A stretch of 64,000 nucleotides of DNA from positions 19,546 through 83,545 of the forward strand of contig NZ_AEVT01000031.1 of assembly GCF_000189275.1 (NCBI RefSeq). The letters are read 5' to 3'. Positions 56,775 through 64,000 of this stretch are shown in pieces. Within the stretch, counting starts at the first letter, position 1. Each line of letters starts with the position of its first letter. A model generated the notes under the pieces. That model had not been told where the DNA came from, did not search any database, and saw only the letters and a list, made by a program, of their open reading frames with translations. A program made the position numbers and the translations under genes. The stretch comes from Vibrio sinaloensis DSM 21326. Lineage in GTDB: Bacteria; Pseudomonadota; Gammaproteobacteria; Enterobacterales; Vibrionaceae.

Positions 56775-57251
56775 ATGGGAAAGCTGTTGAGTTGTTTGTT
56801 AGTGGTGCTCAGTTTTCAAGCTGCTGGTTCACAACTCGTTATTCGATTACAGGACAAAGCGCCAATCACATTAACGCATGAGCAGATTGTCACCGAGTTT
56901 CATGCTCAATCATTTGAAACCAAGCTTCCTTGGTTAGATAAAAGCGCCTTGTTTACCGGTTTTAAAGCCTCTGATTTGCTCAACTATTATCGTATCGATG
57001 ATGCCTTCTCTGTGTCATTTGTAGCGCTGAATGATTACGCCTCCTCATCACGTGTCGAAGATTTACTGCAATACCAGCCGATCATCGCCTATCAGATGGA
57101 TGGGGAGAAGATGAAGGTGCGAAACAAGGGCCCATATTGGTTGGTCTTCGATTTAGATAAGTACCCTGAAATCGACAATGCGGGCTATCACTCTCAAATG
57201 GTGTGGCAAATTGACGAGATCATGATTCATAGAAGAAGCGATGGAAAATAG
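56775..57251 (+). CDS. Exported molybdopterin-oxidoreductase-fold (SUOX-like) protein without cofactor Cys
   Basis: The 158-residue protein has a signal peptide (MGKLLSCLLVVLSFQAAGS) placed by GGAGG before the ATG at 56775. The mature part contains LPWLDKSALFTGFKASDLLN, VSFVALNDYASSSRVEDLL and KGPYWLVFDLDKYPEI, resembling the small molybdopterin-binding fold used in sulfite-oxidase-like proteins. No Cys remains that could bind molybdenum. It overlaps the next GGDEF gene by 11 bp and is probably its periplasmic sensor partner. Confidence 0.7.
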   Translation: MGKLLSCLLVVLSFQAAGSQLVIRLQDKAPITLTHEQIVTEFHAQSFETKLPWLDKSALFTGFKASDLLNYYRIDDAFSVSFVALNDYASSSRVEDLLQYQPIIAYQMDGEKMKVRNKGPYWLVFDLDKYPEIDNAGYHSQMVWQIDEIMIHRRSDGK

Positions 57252-58329
57252 TCCCCACAGGGCAAACTTATCCCCAATCCTCAACAGAGCGAAAGTTCTG
57301 CTGCTGATTATGTCTGCCGCTCTGATCATCGCAAACCTTTATTTTCTTTCTTCGACTCGCCAATTGGCTGACTCCTACTCCGCCAGACAAAATCAAGCGA
57401 CCTGGTTTCTATTTCAGCTCACTAAAGAGTTCTCTGAGCTGACCTCCATCACACCATTCGCAGCTGAGGACGAAGAGTATCAAAAGCGTACCTTGCTCAA
57501 ATACGAGCTAACTTGGAGTCGCTTTGATTTATTGCTAAACAGCAAGGAAGCCGATACCTTCATCAAGTTACCTGGAGCAAAAAGCTTTTTCGAAGATTTG
57601 TTCAACCAATATAAAGCTCTGGAGCCTAAGCTAGAGCTGATCGATCAACCCGTTTATGCGACCGATGTCGGCAGTGAATTTTCTCATCTGTATATGAAGA
57701 TGATTCAATATGTAAACACCAACTTCAGAGTGCAGAGCCCACTGTACCGCGAGCAAAGAAATCAAGCGCAGTCTCTGCATCATACCCAGCTGGTCTTGCT
57801 GATACTCTTATTCATATGTGCCGGATTAGCAGGCTACATCATCCATCTTGAAGCCAAATATCATCGCTCTCTCTCGCTCACAGATTCTTTAACCAAAGTG
57901 TGCAACCGCTTAGCATTGTTCAATGACTTAAACGAGCACATCACTCGTCAAACTTCGTTTAGTCTTTTTTTGCTGGATCTTAATGGTTTCAAACAGATTA
58001 ATGATCAATTTGGGCATCAAGCAGGGGACAAAGCGCTGGTCGAGATAGCTAAGCGTCTCTCCTCACTTGGATTGCCTTGTTACCGAATTGGTGGGGATGA
58101 GTTTGCTCTGCTGTCTTTTCGCCTCGGGGAAATTGAATCAACATGGCTTGATATTGAGGCTTGTTTTAGCCAAAGCATCAGCGTATTGGAAAGAAAATCC
58201 GCACACTTGTCGACCAGTATTGGGGTGGCCAAATTTCCTAGCCAAGGAAAAAATGCGACGGACTTACTTGCCGTCGCAGATAAGAATATGTACTCGCACA
58301 AGAAACGAGATAAACGCTACAGTGCTTAA
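57241..58329 (+). CDS. Membrane GGDEF diguanylate cyclase with periplasmic sensor region
   Basis: The 362-residue protein has one membrane helix near residues 16-32, a helical periplasmic region of about 150 residues, a second helix near 182-202 (LVLLILLFICAGLAGYII), then GGDEF (DSLTKVCNR, YRIGGDEFALL). No RxxD site is visible before the signature. It is translationally coupled to the exported molybdopterin-fold protein and convergent with csgG (4-bp overlap), placing a c-di-GMP source beside the curli genes. Confidence 0.9.
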   Translation: MENSPHRANLSPILNRAKVLLLIMSAALIIANLYFLSSTRQLADSYSARQNQATWFLFQLTKEFSELTSITPFAAEDEEYQKRTLLKYELTWSRFDLLLNSKEADTFIKLPGAKSFFEDLFNQYKALEPKLELIDQPVYATDVGSEFSHLYMKMIQYVNTNFRVQSPLYREQRNQAQSLHHTQLVLLILLFICAGLAGYIIHLEAKYHRSLSLTDSLTKVCNRLALFNDLNEHITRQTSFSLFLLDLNGFKQINDQFGHQAGDKALVEIAKRLSSLGLPCYRIGGDEFALLSFRLGEIESTWLDIEACFSQSISVLERKSAHLSTSIGVAKFPSQGKNATDLLAVADKNMYSHKKRDKRYSA

Positions 58330-59162
58330 AGAATTTGGTGAGTTTGACGCGCGTACTTTTGAATAACCTCATTGCCAACTTGCTCTGCGCTCTCCGGTTG
58401 CCACAGCCCTCGCCCAATACCACGCACTATAAGATGAATCACAGCAGCATCAATCGCCGACATTACTGCGACATTAACGGGTTCATTGTTGGTGTAGCCC
58501 ATCTCAACTTCAAGTAGATTTTTATAATCGATAAAACGGAAAGCACCAGCCGTCATCTCATGAGAAAAAATGGTCTTACTGGTTGTTACACTAAGCAGTA
58601 TTTGACCGGTTGCAACGTTCACCGCACGTAAATTTACCGTGACTTGATCGGTGCGATATTGTCCTGAGGAACCGACCCCAAGATAGCGAGCCCCGATTCC
58701 ACCGGTTTTAATGTTCGAGTCGTAAGCGACGATTCCCCCTTCGATGACGACATTGGCCGAGCTCAACGCAGCAAGCTCATTACTCTGGTTATTGCCCCCT
58801 TGACCCTTCTTCTGCGCCGCTCGAATAATTTTTCGCTCTGTTAGTAAGTTTTGCAACCCTTCACGCTCAAGCGGGATGAACCAGTTTGAATCCAGTAAAG
58901 ATGCCGTTAATAGCGCTGTTCCCCCTTGAGGAACGGCAGTGGAGAAGTTACTGTTTGGTTGCGGTTTATACTGACCAGTTTGATCTCGAAAATCGTACAC
59001 AGATACCAGTATTTTCCCTTTAGGATTTGGCAGGCTAATCAAATCTTTATATGCGGCTCCGCGCGGCATTAACGTCGCGTGATAGTCTGCGTCTGGAATG
59101 GACATAGAGTTAGAGCAACCTTGCAAGAGCAATAGTACAAATAGCGTCAAAAATGTCTTCAT
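58326..59162 (-). CDS. csgG: Curli secretion channel lipoprotein CsgG
   Basis: The protein has 278 residues from the ATG at 59162, giving a clean lipoprotein signal MKTFLTLFVLLLLQGC. The frame opens 4 codons earlier at an ATG that overlaps the csgF stop. ILVSVYDFRDQTGQYKPQPNS, the VIEGGIVAYDSNIKTGGIGA beta-hairpin and GQILLSVTTSKTI are CsgG hallmarks. It forms the nonameric outer-membrane pore for curlin. Confidence 0.95.
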   Translation of the reverse strand: MKTFLTLFVLLLLQGCSNSMSIPDADYHATLMPRGAAYKDLISLPNPKGKILVSVYDFRDQTGQYKPQPNSNFSTAVPQGGTALLTASLLDSNWFIPLEREGLQNLLTERKIIRAAQKKGQGGNNQSNELAALSSANVVIEGGIVAYDSNIKTGGIGARYLGVGSSGQYRTDQVTVNLRAVNVATGQILLSVTTSKTIFSHEMTAGAFRFIDYKNLLEVEMGYTNNEPVNVAVMSAIDAAVIHLIVRGIGRGLWQPESAEQVGNEVIQKYARQTHQIL

Positions 59163-59174
59163 TACGTGTTCCAT

Positions 59175-59582
59175 TTAATCCGGGTTTAATCCAGCAACTT
59201 TTATTTCGGTAGATTCACCCGATACCTTGTCGACAATCTGCACCGTTAAGGTTCCATTTTCATCTAAGATGTTTAAATAAAATTCGTCCGTTTCTAACTG
59301 CCCAGTGTTGCCGTTGCCAACGTCAGCCAACAGCTGACTAATCAAACGTGACTGTAAACTGTTCGCTAAACGATCCAGAGACGATTCACCGCCAAAATCT
59401 AAATCTTCAGAGGGGGCTTTATAGTCGTTAATTGCATTGGCTACACCGAGTAAGTGAGAGCTGTTGAGGGCATGACCACCAAAGCTCGGATTGACTGGGG
59501 TGTAGACAAGTTCACTTGCCTGAGCAAGGCTTGCAGATAGCGACAAGCAAGCGATGGGGATTATTGAGGCTTTAATTGTCAT
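59175..59582 (-). CDS. csgF: Curli assembly protein CsgF
   Basis: The 135-residue protein has a signal peptide (ACLSLSASLAQAS) and the CsgF start of the mature chain ELVYTPVNPSFGGHALNSSH, which inserts in the CsgG pore. It anchors the nucleator at the cell surface. It is in the csgE-csgF-csgG operon. Confidence 0.95.
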   Translation of the reverse strand: MTIKASIIPIACLSLSASLAQASELVYTPVNPSFGGHALNSSHLLGVANAINDYKAPSEDLDFGGESSLDRLANSLQSRLISQLLADVGNGNTGQLETDEFYLNILDENGTLTVQIVDKVSGESTEIKVAGLNPD

Positions 59583-59591
59583 TGTTCATCC

Positions 59592-60020
59592 TTAAAACTC
59601 GTCAAATTCCAAATCAAAGGTATCTTGATATTTCAATTGTTGATTCCAACGAATGAGATGAGAAGTGGTTGCTTTTAACGCCTGTTCGGCTTTTTCTTCC
59701 GCATGTTTCTTACCCGGAGATAATGCAGTTCGGTATATCACCTTACGCCTATGTTCGACGCTAATAATACTGCCGGAAAGCGCTGTAGGCCTTTCTTTAA
59801 CAGTCAAATTCTCAGTTAATGAAGCGTGTCGGTCATTGACCTTTTGGGCGAAGTAAAAATAGAAATCGTCTCCAAGTCGAGTGATTGTTCTATCAATAAT
59901 CAACCCTCCTATTTCGTTATCCAACCCATTTTTCATTAACTCGATTTCACGACTATTATTTTCATCAGCGGAACAAGATAAAGAAAAAACCAAAAAAGCG
60001 ACAACCATTAACTTATTCAT
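59592..60020 (-). CDS. csgE: Curli assembly chaperone CsgE
   Basis: The 142-residue protein has a signal peptide (VVAFLVFSLSCSADE) and the CsgE pattern: EIGGLIIDRTITRLGDDFY, YFAQKVNDRH, LTVKERPTALSGS and VIYRTALSPGKK. It caps CsgG on the periplasmic side and gives substrate specificity. It is the first gene of csgEFG, 9 bp before csgF. Confidence 0.93.
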   Translation of the reverse strand: MNKLMVVAFLVFSLSCSADENNSREIELMKNGLDNEIGGLIIDRTITRLGDDFYFYFAQKVNDRHASLTENLTVKERPTALSGSIISVEHRRKVIYRTALSPGKKHAEEKAEQALKATTSHLIRWNQQLKYQDTFDLEFDEF

Positions 60021-60370
60021 TGAAGTTTCATTGTGTATAAAAACGCAAAGATAATAACGTTATAAATAATTCAAAATAAGACCTATCTATATTATTGCTT
60101 GTATAGAATATTTTTTTCCAACAAATGATACATCGAGATAATAAATACCGACTCATAGTCGAGAATTGAACGTGTAGTGATAATTAAGTTAATAATAAAT
60201 CAAAGCGTTAACATCAACAGAAGATAAACTTTAGTGCTACACATCAGAAAAAAAGTAGTAGATAGAAGTCTATTTCCACATGAAAATTATCAATTATTAG
60301 TTGATTGAAATATATTCACCCAAAGACATAATAACCATCAATCAAATTCAACGTGCTTATGGGGGAATTC
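60021..60370. promoter_or_regulatory. Divergent curli promoter region
   Basis: These are 350 bp of very AT-rich DNA between csgE and csgB with no credible gene. Promoters for both curli units must be here. I cannot recognise individual operators, and no csgD lies in the window. Confidence 0.55.
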
Positions 60371-61010
60371 ATGAGACCTATAATTACCTCCTATTCTAGG
60401 TATTTTGCTCTAGCACTAATATTACTATCAAATAAATCAATAGCCGATAAAAATAGAGCTGATTATATTTTCTAATGAGATGAGCGAGCAATTTGGTGAT
60501 TTTTATAGCGGCTCCTTGGAATACCAAGATTTACTACAGAGAGAGTTTGAAGGAAATAACTTTGTTGAGTTGGATATAACAGATAGCAGCAAGTCAGAGA
60601 TATCGATAACTCAAATTAACTCAGGGCTAGGACCAAATAAATCGAAAGTCATTCAACGTAGAGTTTACAGCTCAAGTGCAAGTATCGATCAGTACGGTTC
60701 AAACAATATTGCACTGATCGAACAAAAAAATGGTCAATATAACAATGCTTCCATTAGACAAAATGGCACAGGCTATAAAGGAATTATCATCCAAGATGGT
60801 AGCTTCAATGAAGCGCAGTTAACGCAATGTGACCTAAGTGAATGTGCAAAAGAAAATCACGGTGGCGAAGTCAGTATTCTTCAACAGAATGACCACAACG
60901 TCGCCATCATTATTGACAATACTTCGTCAAGCTATGGAGTTCAGCAAAATGGTGGAGACTCCATATTTATTAACAACAATATGAATAGAGGCATTTACGT
61001 TAAGCAGTAA
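60371..61010 (+). pseudogene. csgB: Minor curlin (nucleator) CsgB, interrupted by a single-base frameshift
   Basis: GGGGGA precedes an ATG at 60371 that starts a signal peptide (MRPIITSYSRYFALALILLS, NKSIA-DK) but meets TAA-TGA at 60473-60478. The rest of the protein (MSEQFGDFYSGSLEYQDLLQ onward from 60480, 176 residues with Gln/Asn-rich curlin-like repeats such as ASIDQYGSNNIALIEQ) is open in the next frame without its own ribosome-binding site. Removing one T from TTTT at 60468-60471 joins the two into about 212 residues. The position before csgA and the repeats mark it as csgB. It may be a real mutation, a phase-variable tract or a sequencing error. Confidence 0.8.
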
Positions 61011-61053
61011 AACGTAAGGATATTCAAAACATCATTAAATCAAGGAAATTACA

Positions 61054-61830
61054 ATGAAAACGTTAGCGCTAGCTATTTCAACCGCTCTTATCTCTGGTTC
61101 TGTTCTAGCAGGAAACACAGCAACAACCGTATTAGAAAATTCGAACAATGATGCAATTCACATCATGCAAATCTCACCAGCTGCAGGCAGTGAAGCGATC
61201 GTTGAATTATCTGACAGTACGAATGCTGATGTGGTTATTCACCAAGAGAATGACAGTAACTACGCTAAAGTGGTAGGTTCAGATTCGGTTAACACAAGTG
61301 ACGTCAATATCTACCAGAACGGGAATGAAAACGTGACTAACGTTGCATTAGCGACAGCAAACGAAACTGGCGTCGATTTAGACTTGTACGGTAACCAAAA
61401 CCAAGTCACCATTGCTGTGAGTGAAAGCGATGGCAACAAAGTAAATTCAGCAATCGGCAATGAGTCAGAAGCCGCGAGCAACAACACACTAAATGTTGTG
61501 ATTGATTCACTCAGCAACACCAATACAATTACGACAGCGCAATTGAGCACAGAGAACCTCATTGATATCAATATCTCAGAATCTAGCCAAGGCAACAGCA
61601 TCTATGCAGCTCAAAACGCTGAGCTAAACAGGATTGACGTCGACATCACAACCGGTAGTAGCGAAAACGTACTAGAAATTACTCAGTACACAGACCGTTC
61701 TGTCGCGAATGTGTCTTTAGCAGATAACTCTGTTGGTAACTCAATTGGTATCGCACAATCGTACGGCGACGTAGCAAACGTAGCGATGGCAAATTCGGTA
61801 AACAGCTCTGTCTATGTTGAACAGCACTAA
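61054..61830 (+). CDS. csgA: Major curlin subunit CsgA-like
   Basis: The 258-residue protein has a clear signal peptide (MKTLALAISTALISGSVLA). AAGGAAA precedes the ATG. The mature protein is a series of imperfect Asn/Ser/Gln-rich strand-turn units (VVIHQENDSNYAKVV, VNIYQNGNENVTNVA, IGIAQSYGDVANVA) with few charged residues. The repeats are longer and less regular than those of E. coli CsgA, and it is about 100 residues longer. It should form the amyloid fibre outside the cell. Confidence 0.85.
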   Translation: MKTLALAISTALISGSVLAGNTATTVLENSNNDAIHIMQISPAAGSEAIVELSDSTNADVVIHQENDSNYAKVVGSDSVNTSDVNIYQNGNENVTNVALATANETGVDLDLYGNQNQVTIAVSESDGNKVNSAIGNESEAASNNTLNVVIDSLSNTNTITTAQLSTENLIDINISESSQGNSIYAAQNAELNRIDVDITTGSSENVLEITQYTDRSVANVSLADNSVGNSIGIAQSYGDVANVAMANSVNSSVYVEQH

Positions 61831-62182
61831 TCTGGTTTCTAGATTAAACTGCGCGATACTCATCAGTATCGCGCTTTTTCCTTTGCGGGCACATCCATTC
61901 GAACTGACCTCTTACCTAACTCTCGAGTGCCAAAGGAAAAACAACGCCATTGAGCTAGCCATTCATACTTCTCTCGTTCCCACTCCTGCTACTTCGATCA
62001 TTCTGAGCTCAAGCAACATCACGTCGTTCCTACTTACGTCTCATTCGCTCTACCGCTACCGAACAACCGTTAATACCTCACCTCTTTCTATTGAGGTGCA
62101 AGAGCGTCAGCAACGCTCACAATTTCAATTAGACCATCATTGCCAGGTTACCCAAAAACCCAACTCCTCTTCTAATAACTAG
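61814..62182 (+). CDS. Small exported protein in the CsgC position
   Basis: The 122-residue protein starts within the end of csgA (17-bp overlap) and so depends on the same transcript. A hydrophobic N-terminal segment (LNCAILISIALFPLRA) suggests export. The mature part is beta-like (LTLECQRKNNAIELAI) with two Cys. CsgC, a periplasmic inhibitor of curlin aggregation, occupies this place in E. coli and has a similar size, but sequence similarity is not clear by eye. Confidence 0.6.
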   Translation: MLNSTNLVSRLNCAILISIALFPLRAHPFELTSYLTLECQRKNNAIELAIHTSLVPTPATSIILSSSNITSFLLTSHSLYRYRTTVNTSPLSIEVQERQQRSQFQLDHHCQVTQKPNSSSNN

Positions 62183-62195
62183 TTTGTTACAGGCA

Positions 62196-62221
62196 CAAAA
62201 AAGCCCCTCATTAAGAGGGGC
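62196..62221. terminator. Bidirectional terminator between curli genes and pstB
   Basis: GCCCCTC-ATTA-AGAGGGGC (62203-62221, with adjoining A and T runs) gives a strong hairpin for the minus-strand pst transcript and a weaker one for the curli transcript. Confidence 0.85.
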
Positions 62222-62275
62222 AAAAGTACCATCGCTTATTGTTATAGTGATAATGCCAGTAAAACGAGTCGCTGA

Positions 62276-63025
62276 TTAACCGAAATCACCGTTCACATAA
62301 CCTTTCGTGCGGTCATCTTTAGGTGCACTAAAGATATTTTGCGTCTCATCATGTTCAACCAATTCACCCATTAGGAAGAATGCAGTACGGTCAGAGATAC
62401 GGCGAGCTTGTTGCATCGAGTGAGTCACGATGACGATGGTGTAGTTCTTTTTCAGCTCTTCCATCAATTCTTCAATTTTGTGCGTCGCAATGGGATCCAG
62501 CGCCGATGTTGGCTCATCCATCAGAATCACATCTGGCTCCATCGCTATGGTACGTGCAATACATAGACGCTGCTGCTGACCACCCGAAAGACCAAATGCG
62601 TGAGACTTGAGACGATCTTTTACTTCGTCCCAGAGAGCCGCACCGCGCAAAGAGCGCTCCACCACTTCATCAATATGCTTTTTGTCTTTCACACCTTGAG
62701 CACGCAGGCCATACGCTACGTTCTCATAAATACTCATCGGAAACGGGTTTGGTTTTTGGAACACCATGCCAACTTTGATACGCAGATCCGCCACATCGAT
62801 ATTGCCGTAAATATCGGTGCCATCCATATCCAGCTTACCGGTGATTTTTACGCCTTCAATAAGATCATTCATGCGGTTTAGGCAGCGCAACAAGGTAGAT
62901 TTCCCGCAGCCAGAAGGGCCGATAAGTGCCGTTACTTGGCGAGTTGGAATCGGCAAATTGATCGCTTTTAGTGCTTGGTTGTCGCCGTAAAATAGGTCTA
63001 GATTTTCAATATCAAACTTGTTCAT
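62276..63025 (-). CDS. pstB: Phosphate ABC transporter ATPase PstB
   Basis: The 249-residue protein has Walker [21 protein letters not shown], signature [15 protein letters not shown], Walker [14 protein letters not shown] and switch His [10 protein letters not shown]. It drives high-affinity phosphate import. A strong terminator follows, with no phoU next to it. Confidence 0.97.
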   Translation of the reverse strand: MNKFDIENLDLFYGDNQALKAINLPIPTRQVTALIGPSGCGKSTLLRCLNRMNDLIEGVKITGKLDMDGTDIYGNIDVADLRIKVGMVFQKPNPFPMSIYENVAYGLRAQGVKDKKHIDEVVERSLRGAALWDEVKDRLKSHAFGLSGGQQQRLCIARTIAMEPDVILMDEPTSALDPIATHKIEELMEELKKNYTIVIVTHSMQQARRISDRTAFFLMGELVEHDETQNIFSAPKDDRTKGYVNGDFG

Positions 63026-63067
63026 TTTCTTAATCTCTTCAATTCTTTAATTCGTATTTGCGTGCGA

Positions 63068-63931
63068 TTAGTACGTCGCTTTGTTGAAGCGGCTAGCAAT
63101 AAGCTTTGTCGTCATGTTGATCAATAAGACCACGACAATCAGCACTGTCGCTGTACCGTAAGCTTGGTTCCACTCTTCAATAGTGAACAGCTCGGTAGTC
63201 AGCTTGTATAGGTGAACGGTCAGCGTTCGACCCGAGTCGAGCAGAGAGTCGGGAACTCGAGCAACCATGCCCGCTGTTAGGAAAACAGGGGCCGATTCAC
63301 CAATGACACGACCAATACTAAGAATGACCGAAGTTAAGATACCTGGCGTCGCACTCGGTAAGATTAAGCGCCAGATAGTATAGATTTTCGAAGAGCCTAG
63401 CGCGTAAGAGCCCTCACGATAGGTTTGTGGTACAGCCATCAACGCTTCTTCCGTTGTACGGATGATGACAGGCAGAATCAGGATACTCAACGTCAATGCA
63501 CCCGAAAGGATCGAGAAGCCCAGACCGAGAATCGCGACGAAAAATGTCATACCAAATAGACCAAAGATAATCGATGGAATACCCGCCAATGACTCAGTAC
63601 AAAAACGGATAACTTTGACCAGCTTACTGCCGACTTTTGCATACTCCGTTAAGTAGATGGCCGTCATAATGCCCAGTGGCGCTGCCACTGCAATAGAGGC
63701 GATAACCATGTAGATAGTCGCGACTATCATAGGAAAAATACCTTTCTCTTCCCCAGTTGCCGTGTAGTTATCGGTGATGAATGCCCAATCTACATGCTTT
63801 AAACCATTCGATAAGATGTACCAAATGATCCAGAACAGGAAGCCTACCGTTAAAGCGGCGGCGGCCCAGATAAAACCGTTTAAGATCTTGTCCTTAAACT
63901 CTCGAGATTGTTTTAGTTTTGCGCGGTCCAT
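63068..63931 (-). CDS. pstA: Phosphate ABC transporter permease PstA
   Basis: The 287-residue protein has six membrane helices; the LTEYAKVGSKLVKVIRF segment, SLAGIPSIIFGLFG and the ATPase-contact loop (EALMAVPQTYREGSYALGSS) match PstA. The frame extends to a GTG at 63940, but AGGTGA five bases upstream favours the ATG at 63931. Confidence 0.94.
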   Translation of the reverse strand: MDRAKLKQSREFKDKILNGFIWAAAALTVGFLFWIIWYILSNGLKHVDWAFITDNYTATGEEKGIFPMIVATIYMVIASIAVAAPLGIMTAIYLTEYAKVGSKLVKVIRFCTESLAGIPSIIFGLFGMTFFVAILGLGFSILSGALTLSILILPVIIRTTEEALMAVPQTYREGSYALGSSKIYTIWRLILPSATPGILTSVILSIGRVIGESAPVFLTAGMVARVPDSLLDSGRTLTVHLYKLTTELFTIEEWNQAYGTATVLIVVVLLINMTTKLIASRFNKATY

Positions 63932-63947
63932 AATCGTCACCTATCGC

Positions 63948-64000
63948 TTATTTCGCTTTTTCGCGATTGAGATAAAGAAGAGCTGCATTGAGCATCATGA
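63948..64000 (-). CDS. pstC: C-terminal end of a probable PstC permease, truncated by window edge
   Basis: An open frame enters from the right edge and ends at TAA (63948-63950), encoding MMLNAALLYLNREKAK, a hydrophobic helix with a basic tail. Only its place directly upstream of pstA suggests PstC. It is 16 bp from the pstA start. Confidence 0.6.
   Translation of the reverse strand, partial: MMLNAALLYLNREKAK

Noticed and set aside
60455..60485. Programmed ribosomal frameshift in csgB
   Set aside because: There is no clear slippery heptamer, upstream Shine-Dalgarno stimulator or downstream pseudoknot; a simple indel is the more economical reading.
1..64000. CRISPR arrays, insertion sequences, tRNA and rRNA genes, prophage
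   Set aside because: I saw no regular spacer repeats, transposase-like frames with inverted ends, cloverleaf-type sequences or phage structural genes.

Overview
The window reads as a piece of a Vibrionaceae genome, most likely the second chromosome of a Vibrio. The support is a Vibrio-type heme block (hutZ-hutX-hutW divergent from tonB-exbB-exbD-hutBCD), ppsA paired with its regulator, ompW, a pst operon, abundant c-di-GMP enzymes and Vibrio-like codon use. I see no rRNA, tRNA, CRISPR array or insertion sequence. Genes are packed tightly, and many units end in clear hairpin terminators.

1-13000: after a truncated CorA/ZntB-type transporter and an EAL phosphodiesterase comes a ten-gene minus-strand operon. 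In transcription order it encodes an RpiB-like isomerase, a DctPQM TRAP importer, a PdxA-family dehydrogenase, DhaK, DhaL, a TpiA-like isomerase, a TIM-barrel isomerase/decarboxylase and a RibBA paralogue. A class II sugar bisphosphatase (GlpX) and a SorC-family regulator are divergent from it. The enzyme set matches the end of tetrose catabolism (L-erythrulose to L-erythrulose-1-P to D-erythrulose-4-P to D-erythrose-4-P), fed by an imported sugar acid. The presence of PdxA and RibBA does not fit any route I know exactly, so this is the main candidate for an undescribed pathway. Three direct repeats spaced exactly 20 bp apart precede glpX and are probable SorC operators.

13000-28500: hcp-hcr (hybrid cluster protein and its reductase) lies behind a convincing sigma-54 promoter and a NorR-like inverted repeat. 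Then come a periplasmic glutathione-peroxidase-like protein, an MsbA-type ABC exporter, two EamA transporters (one divergent from a LysR regulator with a visible LysR box), a PAS-GGDEF cyclase, a large hybrid kinase with its response regulator, and an MFS transporter divergent from an SgrR-like regulator.

28500-46100: this part holds orphan periplasmic binding proteins, a nadD-like gene divergent from nadE around a perfect palindrome, a stand-alone carbamate kinase, a 2-hydroxyacid dehydrogenase, a cobalamin adenosyltransferase-like protein, and the complete heme uptake and degradation block with a GATAAT-rich Fur-like promoter.

46100-64000: ppsR/ppsA, ompW with a perfect FNR box, an M23 endopeptidase, a stand-alone CBM48 protein, membrane proteins, and a two-gene module (periplasmic molybdopterin-fold protein plus membrane GGDEF cyclase) lead to a divergent curli locus (csgEFG against csgB-csgA-csgC-like). 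csgB carries an apparent single-base frameshift after its signal peptide, and no csgD is present. The window ends in pstB, pstA and the last codons of a gene in the pstC position.
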